The notes under the pieces were generated by a model that saw only the letters and a list, made by a program, of their open reading frames with translations, was not told the origin of the DNA and did no database searches. From positions 30,351 to 55,061 of the forward strand of contig CAMPET010000149.1 of NCBI GenBank assembly GCA_946803715.1: DNA of 24,711 bases, written 5' to 3'. The translations under genes were made by a program, and so were the position numbers. Origin of the DNA: Beroe ovata (Eukaryota; Ctenophora; Nuda; Beroida; Beroidae). This document shows positions 1 through 9,413 of this stretch, piece by piece. Positions within the stretch are counted from its first letter, which is position 1. Every line of letters begins with the position of its first letter.

Positions 1-70
1 CCCCTATCCACCCTCTAACCCCCCTATCCACCCTCTAACTCCCCTATCCACCCTCTAACCCCCTATCCAC
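1..70. repeat. 20-bp pyrimidine-rich minisatellite
   Basis: Units of the form CCCCTATCCACCCTCTAACC start at 1, 21 and 41 and a truncated unit runs into the splice acceptor at 79. The array is almost free of G and so serves as the polypyrimidine tract of the GPCR exon that begins at 80. The left end is cut by the window edge. Confidence 0.9.
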
Positions 71-79
71 ATTCCACAG

Positions 80-495
80 GGCTTGTGAAACGATGCTGAT
101 TGTGATAGTTGTGCAACTCATTTGCTACTCTGTCATACAAGTGATGATGCTAGACGCATTCTTCAGATATGCGTTCTACAAAAACCTATTTGTGAGTGAT
201 GTTGACAGCTATGAGTTAAGAGGTTTTACTACCTAGTTTTCGGTAATATTTTTTCGCTGATATTTCTAGTTTTCTCATTACGGACACCCTACCCCAGACG
301 ATAAACCCAGACGATGTGGCGGCCAGCATCATTTTCACCAACTACCCCATTCCTCTCATCCTCTTCTCTATTATCATCCCCTTCGTCATCTACTTCCGGA
401 TGATCAGACAAGAATCTGACTCGACGAGAAGCTCCAAGTTCAACAGTACAAGACTCTCTTTTTTAGCCCGTTTCCAAAGTCAGGGTAAAATTTGA
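80..495 (+). CDS. C-terminal exons of a GPCR-like seven-helix receptor (partial), copy 1
   Basis: Two exons are visible. Exon 80-191 follows an acceptor (CCACAG) and encodes a hydrophobic helix, then a short loop ending YAFYKNLF. The intron is 192-297 (GTGAGT...CCCCAG). Exon 298-495 continues in phase 0, encodes a second helix with the segment FSIIIPFVIYFRM, and ends at TGA 493-495 after a Ser/Arg-rich cytoplasmic tail. Two helices split by a short loop, a proline-centred P-F-x-x-Y in the last one and a basic Ser-rich tail fit TM6, TM7, helix 8 and tail of a class A-like GPCR; the usual NPxxY Asn is Ile here. Earlier helices would lie left of the window. No ligand class can be assigned. An unrelated multi-pass membrane protein is possible. 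Confidence 0.55.
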
Positions 496-1351
496 GGGTT
501 AAAAACACGCAATATGGACGCTCCGTACCAGCTGGTTTATTTTATTTGTTTTCTTCCTCCTCCCAATAGCCTTTGAATCGGGGACGCACTCGCTCTCACA
601 CACACGCTCTCACACACACACATCCTATTGAGCACGATATAGACTTTTCCCAGTTCACCAGGTTTTTGGTAGCGTATAATACCTCTTCTCCATGCAGTAG
701 ACAGGTTAAATTGGTCCCTTCTCACTATATGAACGATTTGTATTCCATCGGGAGAGAATAATCATTTTCCCGATATAACCCCACAACGCCTGATGCTAGA
801 ACATGATAGCGTGATTCGTGCTCTGCTAATTAGATAATTACCTGTAATTAACGGAGTGAACGTGCTAGTTAGTGGTTAGCACCATGACAACATAATCTCC
901 ATGAGAACGTATGCCTTTGTTGTCGAGTGTGTATACAACAAATACCCCATGACACACAATATAGCACCATGCCTGCTTCCAGGTCGCTATTATATTACTC
1001 AGTAGGTTGCTCAATGATATAGCTTATCCCAATTAGGTTGCTGTTATTGAAAGCGTGATGCTTTGCCAGTCTTCTGACGACAGCAATGATCAAGCTGGAT
1101 GCTATGAAACTATTGATGGATTGAGTTATACAGGAAAACGCAGCTTTGAGTAAAATTCAATTCCTATGTCCAAAGGTCAGGAATAGAATGGTAAATTTCA
1201 TTTTAACCAAGTAGAAAGTCAATATAGAGCGCTGCAGTTACTAATCCGCAGCAATCTATCTCTGATGCAATATAGTGCTGTGTTGTACTCTGTGGTACCA
1301 CTGGTAGTCATTACTCAGCTGACACCCAGTGGTAACACTGGTTGTCATTAC
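496..1351. other. Gap between convergent GPCR and sulfotransferase genes
   Basis: No coding exon is recognisable. It would hold the 3' UTRs of both genes. A short CA/TC-rich microsatellite lies at 590-622. Two overlapping AATAAA hexamers read on the - strand at 546-536 are the only clear poly(A) signals here, giving a sulfotransferase 3' UTR of about 800 nt if used. The same stretch recurs at 4998-5853. Confidence 0.6.
536..546 (-). promoter_or_regulatory. Candidate poly(A) signal, sulfotransferase copy 1
   Basis: Two overlapping AATAAA hexamers on the - strand. They lie about 800 nt past the sulfotransferase stop codon and only 40 bp from the opposing GPCR stop. No nearer canonical hexamer was seen. 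The copy 2 equivalent is 5038-5048. Confidence 0.35.
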
Positions 1352-1365
1352 TCAGCTGACACCAC
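1292..1365. repeat. 37-bp tandem duplication across the sulfotransferase stop codon
   Basis: Units 1292-1328 and 1329-1365 differ at a few bases and share the core ATTACTCAGCTGACACC. On the - strand the inner unit contains the last codons and the TGA (1354-1352) of the sulfotransferase; the outer unit lies just downstream. Present also at 5794-5867. Confidence 0.85.
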
Positions 1366-3490
1366 TAGGACATTCCTCGTTCACAGCATCCACAGAAATC
1401 TGTGGTAGCTTGTGCTTCCACTCTGACACAGATAGATACAGCTCGTTTTTGTACTCCTTGGATAGGGGGATGGAGGGGATACTAGTCGTGGAGAGGAGCT
1501 TGTGGTACACCTCGGAGAGGGTGGTGAGTGGGCTTGTTGCCAACTTCTCGTACTTCACCACCTGTGTGAGAGGAGAGTGCTGTCAGAAGTAGAATTATAG
1601 TGGTAATTATGGTTAGAATTGGTACAATCAACAATTGGAGAGGGGTTATCTCTCGCTGATAGTTGGTACAATGTTCACAATATTCATTGTGTCCATAGTA
1701 TTCATGAGCGCCCCCCTAACAAACCTGGTAGACATAGTGGGAGGAGGGCTGGTACTGGATGAAAGCTGCCATCCTGGCACACATATGTTTGCTGAACTCC
1801 TGAACTGACTCCTCTGTGACGTCACCAATACCCATCAGCTCCGACACTACGGCTCTCGGGTCACGTGACACGTACGCTATCTCCACTGATAGGCGGTCCA
1901 GTGTTTTCCTGAGATGTATGCGTGGTGATTGCTCATATTACCTGGTAAATGAGTATACCTCGATAGCTGCAATCCTAGTGATTGTACGATGTTTCTTTGC
2001 CAAGCCGTCATATTCAGCATCTATTAGGTTCTAGACTCACAGGCTCCAATCCTCTGCGGCTCCATCCATAACAGTTACATGTTTCTTGACACATTCATTT
2101 TCCAATGCTCCAGCCGTGAAACCCTCGCATTTGCCCTCCGGACAAAACTGAAATCATAGAACTAGCTTCTTGTAGACAGATACGTCCATTGAAACAGATT
2201 TCGACCAGCGTGAAGTCACCCCCAAAATAACGGGAATATTCGACTGCGTACCTTTGACAGTGACCTAGACCCCATGAGTATGGTTTGGTGTGTCTTGTAG
2301 AATGTGACCACCTCGTCTGATATGACGCAGTGTCTGATCTTGCTGAAGTCATCCTCTGTTCGGATCACAGAGCTGATAGCAGGCAGATAGAAGATATTCT
2401 CATCGTGAGATACGAGATGTCCGATTATATCCGACCCTCCTTCTGGGAAATGAACAGTAGGGTTGAGAAACATACGGAACTGCCAGTGCCACAAACTGAT
2501 AATAGCTTGACTGTGGATTGATTCAGAATGAGTCACGAGCTAAAAGAATCGCCACCTAAAATGTAGCATACTCACTTTTCTCTGAGACAATGAGCACATT
2601 TGTTCTCTTGGATAAATCCGTCATATCTGCCCCCTGCTCCTTTCCCCCCTCTCCCACGCCCACATCTCTCAGAGCATTAACCAGAGCAACATTGCCCACT
2701 GCTGGCGGGGCAAGGGGTTTCTGATCCTCCTCTTCCTTAGTTTCAGGTTTGTTCCCGATGTTTAACACGTAATGAGGTACTTCATCTCGCTTTGTCTTCT
2801 CTTTCACTTCTGCTGAGTCAGTATCCTTGTCTTTGCCTTGGTCTGAGACCTGCCATTTCGCCTGTTTCAGTATGTACCTGGGGTTGATGAAAATTGTCAG
2901 TTTTAGCTTACACGTCAGCTCGATGACTATTAGTATTAGTGAACGTCATCTCGATAGCGACTGTGAGTGTGAGTGTGAAACCTGAATTCTTCCTTCAGGT
3001 CATCGTGTTTGCCGTACTGCTCGTTTAGTTTGATCTCCATCAGGTGGTTCTCTTTCTTCATTGCTGCTATGTCCAGCTTCATAAGTCGCACCTGCCGCGG
3101 GGTAATTGTGACTCATGATGATAGGTGATGAATTGATACGTGATGATAGGTGATGATTGGTGATGATAGGTGATGATAACTCATGGTCACTGACGAATCA
3201 TTCGTCATCATGATGGTGTATTCGGGTTGTTGTGTTAGACCCAATGGACCGTTGTGAGCACGTATTGCAACCCTCCTGATAGGTGTCTTAGCAGGTGACT
3301 CCGAGGAAGCCACGCTAAAACTGTCATGGTTTATCTGATAACTCGCTTGCTGTCTCAGTCTCACCTGCTCATCTATCGTGCTCTGGTACACGTCAGCTTG
3401 CCACACAAACAGAGAAGATACTACCGTGACTAGAGCGACGACCAGTGTGAAATAGCAACAATTCTTAATTAGCGTTACAACACGAGGCAT
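1352..3490 (-). CDS. Carbohydrate sulfotransferase-like type II membrane protein, copy 1
   Basis: Seven exons, all phase-compatible: 3490-~3191, 3091-2982, 2877-2576, 2442-2252, 2147-2041, 1908-1725, 1561-1352 (TGA 1354-1352), about 467 residues. The family (CHST1-7-like Golgi sulfotransferases) moves sulfate from PAPS to sugar hydroxyls. Seen: a short cytosolic N-terminus, one membrane helix at residues ~11-30, then a charged coiled-coil-like and Glu/Lys/Pro-rich stem. RTNVLIVSEKKGGSD spans exons 3-4 and aligns with the 5'-phosphosulfate-binding loop, with Lys for the usual Arg. IAYVSRDPRAVVS (exon 6) is the 3'-phosphate-binding motif. VVKYEKLATSPL (exon 7) matches the family's 'VRYEDLA' block, followed by the WKHKLP region near the C-terminus. 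The exon 1 donor is uncertain (GTGACC after 3191, or GTATCA in the following repeat, both phase 0). Substrate unknown. Confidence 0.85.
3115..3184. repeat. GATGATAGGT-type minisatellite at the exon 1 donor of the sulfotransferase
   Basis: Units of about 10 bp (TGATGATAGG and variants) are repeated six to seven times. On the - strand they immediately follow coding exon 1 and stay open in the exon 1 frame until a TGA, so the exact exon 1/intron 1 boundary is ambiguous. Present also at 7653-7722. Confidence 0.8.
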
Positions 3491-3781
3491 ACTGGTCGTG
3501 GTTGCTGTCAGGGAAATGCGACCACAACTAAAGTACGCTCAACAGTAAGATATATGTGTGACGTGTGAGTGTGTATATTCTCTTGACCTTGAGCTGTACA
3601 GTCACCATCATGGAATAACTGCGCAGTACTCTTCCCGTGATCACGTGACAGAATACTGGGCTGCCATTGGTCAGCAACCTTCATTAGTCAATCCTATTGG
3701 ACATCAATTCATGTGTGTCATATTTACTCCATACCATGTATTGGTAACAGGGTCGTTTGTGCAGTGAAAACCGTCTCGATT

Positions 3782-3928
3782 GAGTGTGGTACATTTTGCC
3801 CCCTACATAAACATTTTACCCTCCTACTTTTTACCCTCTTACTTTTTACCCCACATTTCATCAAAGACTGCACAGCATACACAAGACAAGGTATGAAGGT
3901 AAAATGTAGGGGGGTAAAATGTAGCTTT
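3782..3928. mobile_element. MITE-like inverted-repeat insertion with 12-bp flanking direct repeats, copy 1
   Basis: The 12-bp word ACCGTCTCGATT flanks the element at 3770-3781 and 3929-3940, as a target-site duplication would. Inside, the left end (ATTTTGCCCCCTAC ... ACATTTTACC, 3791-3820) is the imperfect reverse complement of the right end (GGTAAAATGTAGGGGGGTAA, then AATGTAGC, 3898-3925). It has no coding capacity. Size (~147 bp), terminal inverted repeats and flanking repeat suggest a non-autonomous DNA transposon. A 12-bp duplication is long for the common superfamilies, so no superfamily is assigned. Confidence 0.5.
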
Positions 3929-4126
3929 ACCGTCTCGATTTCATGGCACTAACCTTGAAGTAAAAATAGTCACTAACAGTATGACACTATTCACTAACAT
4001 TATGACACTTACACTTAACACTAACAGTGAGTGTAGCAATAGTAACATAAAGTGTAACACTTAGTTACACCATCACCGGCATGGATCATTGGATCACTTT
4101 CAACGATCATTGAGCCCTTCACTGCA

Positions 4127-4236
4127 AGTGCACTTTGTTGGGTTTTCCCTACCGTCGGCGCCGTGCAATAGTAATTCCGCCCGATAATTGCCTGGGATAG
4201 AATCCCACCAGCGAGGGTAGGGAGCAAAAGTGCACT
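4127..4236. other. Hairpin/foldback element, copy 1
   Basis: The ends AGTGCACTTT (4127-4136) and AAAGTGCACT (4227-4236) are exact inverted repeats. A second inner pair, CCCTACC (4147-4153) with GGTAGGG (4216-4222), nests inside, giving a stem of up to ~25 bp with a ~60-bp loop. It could be a foldback element, a structured RNA or part of the promoter; nothing distinguishes these. Confidence 0.45.
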
Positions 4237-4532
4237 GAGCTTTAATTTCACATTGTGTGTTTGTTTCACGTACCTTCTCTATCCTGCAATGGTATGAATA
4301 ATTTTCAGTTAACGAGCTGACGATTTTCCTGAAATGTGACAATACCAGTACAACAGTGAAATTAACAGTATTTAAGTTCTAGTTATGATGTTTGAATGTG
4401 CACACCTTGCGCGCCCCTTATCTTACTGACTTACTCGGTGATCTGAAAGTGAACAGTCGCAAAAATGTTCCCGCGTTGCCTGACCCTTGTAGTTGTATAA
4501 GGTAGGTTATGGAACTGCTGACCCAACGAGTN

Positions 4533-4572
4533 CCCTCTAACTCCCCTATCCACCCTCTAACCCCCTATCCAC
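4533..4572. repeat. 20-bp pyrimidine-rich minisatellite, copy 2
   Basis: Same array as 1-70, with about two units left after the 'n' at 4532. It again abuts the acceptor of the GPCR exon (AG at 4580-4581). The joint of the two 4.5 kb copies therefore sits inside a tandem repeat, a common place for assemblies to break. Confidence 0.85.
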
Positions 4573-4581
4573 ATTCCACAG

Positions 4582-4997
4582 GGCTTGTGAAACGATGCTG
4601 ATTGTGATAGTTGTGCAACTCATTTGCTACTCTGTCATACAAGTGATGATGCTAGACGCATTCTTCAGATATGCGTTCTACAAAAACCTATTTGTGAGTG
4701 ATGTTGACAGCTATGAGTTAAGAGGTTTTACTACCTAGTTTTCGGTAATATTTTTTCGCTGATATTTCTAGTTTTCTCATTACGGACACCCTACCCCAGA
4801 CGATAAACCCAGACGATGTGGCGGCCAGCATCATTTTCACCAACTACCCCATTCCTCTCATCCTCTTCTCTATTATCATCCCCTTCGTCATCTACTTCCG
4901 GATGATCAGACAAGAATCTGACTCGACGAGAAGCTCCAAGTTCAACAGTACAAGACTCTCTTTTTTAGCCCGTTTCCAAAGTCAGGGTAAAATTTGA
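4582..4997 (+). pseudogene. GPCR-like C-terminal exons, copy 2 (orphan fragment or second allele)
   Basis: Exons 4582-4693 and 4800-4997 are identical to 80-191 and 298-495. The sequence to the left of this copy (about 3500-4531) holds no exons for TM1-TM5, so if the tandem layout is real this copy is a truncated, non-functional 3' fragment. If instead the 'n' at 4532 joins two alleles, this is simply the other allele of the same gene. The sequence alone favours the allelic reading, because nothing else in this copy is decayed. Confidence 0.5.
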
Positions 4998-5853
4998 GGG
5001 TTAAAAACACGCAATATGGACGCTCCGTACCAGCTGGTTTATTTTATTTGTTTTCTTCCTCCTCCCAATAGCCTTTGAATCGGGGACGCACTCGCTCTCA
5101 CACACACGCTCTCACACACACACATCCTATTGAGCACGATATAGACTTTTCCCAGTTCACCAGGTTTTTGGTAGCGTATAATACCTCTTCTCCATGCAGT
5201 AGACAGGTTAAATTGGTCCCTTCTCACTATATGAACGATTTGTATTCCATCGGGAGAGAATAATCATTTTCCCGATATAACCCCACAACGCCTGATGCTA
5301 GAACATGATAGCGTGATTCGTGCTCTGCTAATTAGATAATTACCTGTAATTAACGGAGTGAACGTGCTAGTTAGTGGTTAGCACCATGACAACATAATCT
5401 CCATGAGAACGTATGCCTTTGTTGTCGAGTGTGTATACAACAAATACCCCATGACACACAATATAGCACCATGCCTGCTTCCAGGTCGCTATTATATTAC
5501 TCAGTAGGTTGCTCAATGATATAGCTTATCCCAATTAGGTTGCTGTTATTGAAAGCGTGATGCTTTGCCAGTCTTCTGACGACAGCAATGATCAAGCTGG
5601 ATGCTATGAAACTATTGATGGATTGAGTTATACAGGAAAACGCAGCTTTGAGTAAAATTCAATTCCTATGTCCAAAGGTCAGGAATAGAATGGTAAATTT
5701 CATTTTAACCAAGTAGAAAGTCAATATAGAGCGCTGCAGTTACTAATCCGCAGCAATCTATCTCTGATGCAATATAGTGCTGTGTTGTACTCTGTGGTAC
5801 CACTGGTAGTCATTACTCAGCTGACACCCAGTGGTAACACTGGTTGTCATTAC
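4998..5853. other. Intergenic gap, copy 2 of 496-1351
   Basis: Identical by eye to 496-1351. It holds the same CA/TC-rich microsatellite (about 5092-5124) and the same - strand AATAAA pair (5038-5048). No coding exon is seen. Confidence 0.6.
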
Positions 5854-8028
5854 TCAGCTGACACCACTAGGACATTCCTCGTTCACAGCATCCACAGAAA
5901 TCTGTGGTAGCTTGTGCTTCCACTCTGACACAGATAGATACAGCTCGTTTTTGTACTCCTTGGATAGGGGGATGGAGGGGATACTAGTCGTGGAGAGGAG
6001 CTTGTGGTACACCTCGGAGAGGGTGGTGAGTGGGCTTGTTGCCAACTTCTCGTACTTCACCACCTGTGTGAGAGGAGAGTGCTGTCAGAAGTAGAATTAT
6101 AGTGGTAATTATGGTTAGAATTGGTACAATCAACAATTGGAGAGGGGTTATCTCTCGCTGATAGTTGGTACAATGTTCACAATATTCATTGTGTCCATAG
6201 TATTCATGAGCGCCCCCCTAACAAACCTGGTAGACATAGTGGGAGGAGGGCTGGTACTGGATGAAAGCTGCCATCCTGGCACACATATGTTTGCTGAACT
6301 CCTGAACTGACTCCTCTGTGACGTCACCAATACCCATCAGCTCCGACACTACGGCTCTCGGGTCACGTGACACGTACGCTATCTCCACTGATAGGCGGTC
6401 CAGTGTTTTCCTGAGATGTATGCATGGTGATTGCTCATAACCTGGTAAATGAGTATACCTCGATAGCTGCAATCTTAGTGATATTACGATGGAAGTTTGT
6501 CAAGCCGTCATATTCAGCATCTATTATAGGTTCTACTGATAGAACATCTACTTGGCAATAAGACTAGACTCACAGGCTCCAATCCTCTGCGGCTCCATCC
6601 ATTACAGTCACATGTTTCTTGACACATTCATTCTCCAATGCTCCAGCCGTAAAACCCTCACATTTGCCCTCCGGACAAAACTGAAATCATAGAACTAGCT
6701 TGAACAGATACGTCCATTGAAACAGATTTAGACCAGCGTGAAGTCACCCTATACCGCCCCCAAAATAACGGGAATATTCGACTGCGTACCTTTGACAGTG
6801 ACCTAGACCCCATGAGTATGGTTTGGTGTGTCTTGTAGAATGTGACCACCTCATCTGATATGACGCAGTGTCTGATCTTGCTGAAGTCATCCTCTGTTCG
6901 GATCACAGAGCTGATAGCAGGCAGATAGAAGATATTCTCATCGTGAGATACGAGATGTCCGAGTATATCAGACCCTCCTTCTGGGAAATGAACAGTAGGG
7001 TTGAGAAACATACGGAACTGCCAGTGCCACAAACTGATAATAGCTTGACTGTGGATTGATTCAGAATGAGTCACGAGCTAAAAGAATCGCCACCTAAAAT
7101 GTAGCATACTCACTTTTCTCTGAGACAATGAGCACATTTGTTCTCTTGGATAAATCCGTCATATCTGCCCCCTGCTCCTTTCCCCCCTCTCCCACGCCCA
7201 CATCTCTCAGAGCATTAACCAGAGCAACATTGCCCACTGCTGGCGGGGCAAGGGGTTTCTGATCCTCCTCTTCCTTAGTTTCAGGTTTGTTCCCGATGTT
7301 TAACACGTAATGAGGTACTTCATCTCGCTTTGTCTTCTCTTTCACTTCTGCTGAGTCAGTATCCTTGTCTTTGCCTTGGTCTGAGACCTGCCATTTCGCC
7401 TGTTTCAGTATGTACCTGGGGTTGATGAAAATTGTCAGTTTTAGCTTACACGTCAGCTCGATGACTATTAGTATTAGTGAACGTCATCTCGATAGCGACT
7501 GTGAGTGTGAGTGTGAAACCTGAATTCTTCCTTCAGGTCATCGTGTTTGCCGTACTGCTCGTTTAGTTTGATCTCCATCAGGTGGTTCTCTTTCTTCATT
7601 GCTGCTATGTCCAGCTTCATAAGTCGCACCTGCCGCGGGGTAATTGTGACTCATGATGATAGGTGATGAATTGATACGTGATGATAGGTGATGATTGGTG
7701 ATGATAGGTGATGATAACTCATGGTCACTGACGAATCATTCGTCATCATGATGGTGTATTCGGGTTGTTGTGTTAGACCCAATGGACCGTTGTGAGCACG
7801 TATTGCAACCCTCCTGATAGGTGTCTTAGCAGGTGACTCCGAGGAAGCCACGCTAAAACTGTCATGGTTTATCTGATAACTCGCTTGCTGTCTCAGTCTC
7901 ACCTGCTCATCTATCGTGCTCTGGTACACGTCAGCTTGCCACACAAACAGAGAAGATACTACCGTGACTAGAGCGACGACCAGTGTGAAATAGCAACAAT
8001 TCTTAATTAGCGTTACAACACGAGGCAT
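5854..8028 (-). CDS. Carbohydrate sulfotransferase-like type II membrane protein, copy 2
   Basis: Same gene as 1352-3490. Exons: 8028-~7729, 7629-7520, 7415-7114, 6980-6790, 6680-6574, 6410-6227, 6063-5854. All splice sites and the reading frame are intact. Exon 5 (6680-6574) differs from copy 1 at five third-codon positions, all silent. Exon 4 has two silent changes and one Ile-to-Leu change in the 'GGSDI' region. Introns between exons 4 and 6 and the upstream region carry indels. The PAPS-binding motifs, membrane helix and C-terminus are unchanged. It is either the second allele or a functional tandem paralogue. Confidence 0.85.
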
Positions 8029-8319
8029 ACTGGTCGTGGTTGCTGTCAGGGAAATGCGACCACAACTAAAGTACGCTCAACAGTAAGATATATGTGTGAC
8101 GTGTGAGTGTGTATATTCTCTTGACCTTGAGCTGTACAGTCACCATCATGGAATAACTGCGCAGTACTCTTCCCGTGATCACGTGACAGAATACTGGGCT
8201 GCCATTGGTCAGCAACCTTCATTAGTCAATCCTATTGGACATCAATTCATGTGTGTCATATTTACTCCATACCATGTATTGGTAACAGGGTCGTTTGTGC
8301 AGTGAAAACCGTCTCGATT

Positions 8320-8472
8320 GAGTGTGGTACATTTTACCCCCTAAAACATTTTACCCTCCTACTTTTTACCCTCTTACTTTTTACCCCACATTTCATCAAA
8401 GACTGCACAGCATACACAAGACAAGGTAAGGCAAGGTAAGACAAGATCTGTAGGAGGGTACAATGTAGCTTT
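8320..8472. mobile_element. MITE-like inverted-repeat insertion, copy 2
   Basis: Same element as 3782-3928, flanked by the same 12-bp repeat at 8308-8319 and 8473-8484. It carries internal substitutions and an expanded AAGGTAAGRCAAG-like stretch near its right end, so the right inverted repeat is less perfect here. Presence in both copies places the insertion before the split of the two copies. Confidence 0.5.
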
Positions 8473-8650
8473 ACCGTCTCGATTTCATGGCACTAACCTT
8501 GAAGTAAAAATAGTCACTAACAGTATATGACACTATTCACTAACATTATGACACTAACACTTAACACTAACAGTGAGTGTAGCAATAGTAACATCAAGTG
8601 TAACACGGATCATTGGATCACTTTCAACGATCATTGAGCCCTTCACTGCA

Positions 8651-8775
8651 AGTGCACTTTGTAGGGTTTTTCCCTACCGTCGGCGCCGTGCAATAGTAAT
8701 TCCAATTCCGCCCGATAATTGCCAGGGATAGAATCCCGCCAGCGAGGGTAGGAAGTAATCCTACAAAAGTGCACT
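8651..8775. other. Hairpin/foldback element, copy 2
   Basis: Counterpart of 4127-4236. The outer AGTGCACTTT/AAAGTGCACT pair is unchanged. The inner part differs by indels, yet left GTAGGGTTTTTCCCTACC and right TAGGAAGTAATCCTAC still extend pairing beyond the outer stem. Pairing potential kept despite sequence change is a weak sign that the fold matters. Confidence 0.45.
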
Positions 8776-9110
8776 GAGCTTTTAATTTCACCTTAATTTA
8801 ATTTGTACCTTCTCTATCCTGCAATATGAATAATTTTCAGTTAACGAGCTGACGATTTTCCTGACATGTGACAATACCAGTACAACAGTGAAATTAACAG
8901 CATTTAAGTTCTAGTTTTGATGTTTGAATGTGCGTGCACACCTTGCCCCTTATCAGTATCTTAATATCTTACTGACTTACTCGGTGATCTGAAAGTGAAC
9001 ACTGAACAGTCGCAAAAATGTTCCCGCGCGGCGTTGCCTGACCCTTGTAGNGATCATTTGGCTCATTGGAACGTATCCGTAGGAGAAAGCAGCTGGGTTC
9101 GATGAAGGCG

Positions 9111-9413
9111 GCGCGCGCGAGAAACAGGTCAGGTATTGTCGATCGATGATAGACCCTGTCGAGAATTTCGATTTGCGCGCGCGGCGCAAACTTATTCTTG
9201 GCTGACGGTCTAGCATCTGCATCGCCAGACAAGTCAGGTAACATCTGACAATCGAAGGCCGAAAGAGCGCGTGTGGAGTATTTGCCATTCGGGTCACGCA
9301 GCGTAGGATCATACTTGAATAGCCGACGTGGCGCGTTATCAGTTATTATTTTAGTATTTCTGGCTTCATTGATGAATGATGACTGATGAGGGCGCGCGCA
9401 AGAAACAGATCAG
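9111..9413. repeat. Direct repeat pair with GCGCGCGC core
   Basis: GCGCGCGCGAGAAACAGGTC at 9111-9130 recurs as GGCGCGCGCAAGAAACAGAT at 9391-9410, followed by CAG in both, 280 bp apart. A third GC-rich word, GCGCGCGCGGCGC, lies at 9175-9187. Probably pieces of a dispersed family; the limits cannot be seen from one window. Confidence 0.5.

Larger units (their letters stand above)
1..4531. repeat. 4.5 kb duplicated unit, copy 1
   Basis: This block is repeated almost exactly at 4533-9050, in the same orientation and separated by one 'n' at 4532. Compared by eye, copies are identical from about 41 to 1920 (offset 4502), diverge by substitutions and indels over 1921-2440, are identical again to about 3795 (offset 4538), and then diverge to the end. 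It carries the 3' end of a GPCR-like gene (+) and a whole sulfotransferase gene (-). The single 'n' looks like a contig join, so this may be one of two alleles placed in tandem rather than a genomic duplication. Confidence 0.95.
3491..4531. other. Upstream region of sulfotransferase copy 1, no gene seen
   Basis: No coding exon is supported. This should contain the sulfotransferase promoter, but no TATA box or initiator can be fixed. The stretch holds an inverted-repeat insertion (3782-3928) and a hairpin element (4127-4236), described separately, and a run of short repeats around 'CACTAACA..TATGACACT' at 3970-4040. Copy 2 equivalent is 8029-9050. Confidence 0.6.
4533..9050. repeat. 4.5 kb duplicated unit, copy 2
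   Basis: Second copy of 1-4531. It starts inside the 20-bp tandem array that leads the unit and ends at the 'n' at 9051, about 30 bp before the point where copy 1 ends. Exonic differences from copy 1 that I could find (eight) are seven synonymous changes and one Ile/Leu change, while introns and flanks carry indels. That pattern fits two functional alleles or two constrained paralogues, not sequencing error. Confidence 0.95.
8029..9050. other. Upstream region of sulfotransferase copy 2, no gene seen
   Basis: Diverged copy of 3491-4531 with several indels, including loss of about 23 bp relative to 4057-4079. It holds the second copies of the inverted-repeat insertion and the hairpin element. 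No coding exon is supported. It ends at the 'n' at 9051. Confidence 0.6.

Noticed and set aside
573-761. Small open frames on both strands around the CA/TC-rich stretch, repeated at 5075-5263
   Set aside because: They overlap each other, are made of the microsatellite and UTR-like sequence, and show no domain or splice support.
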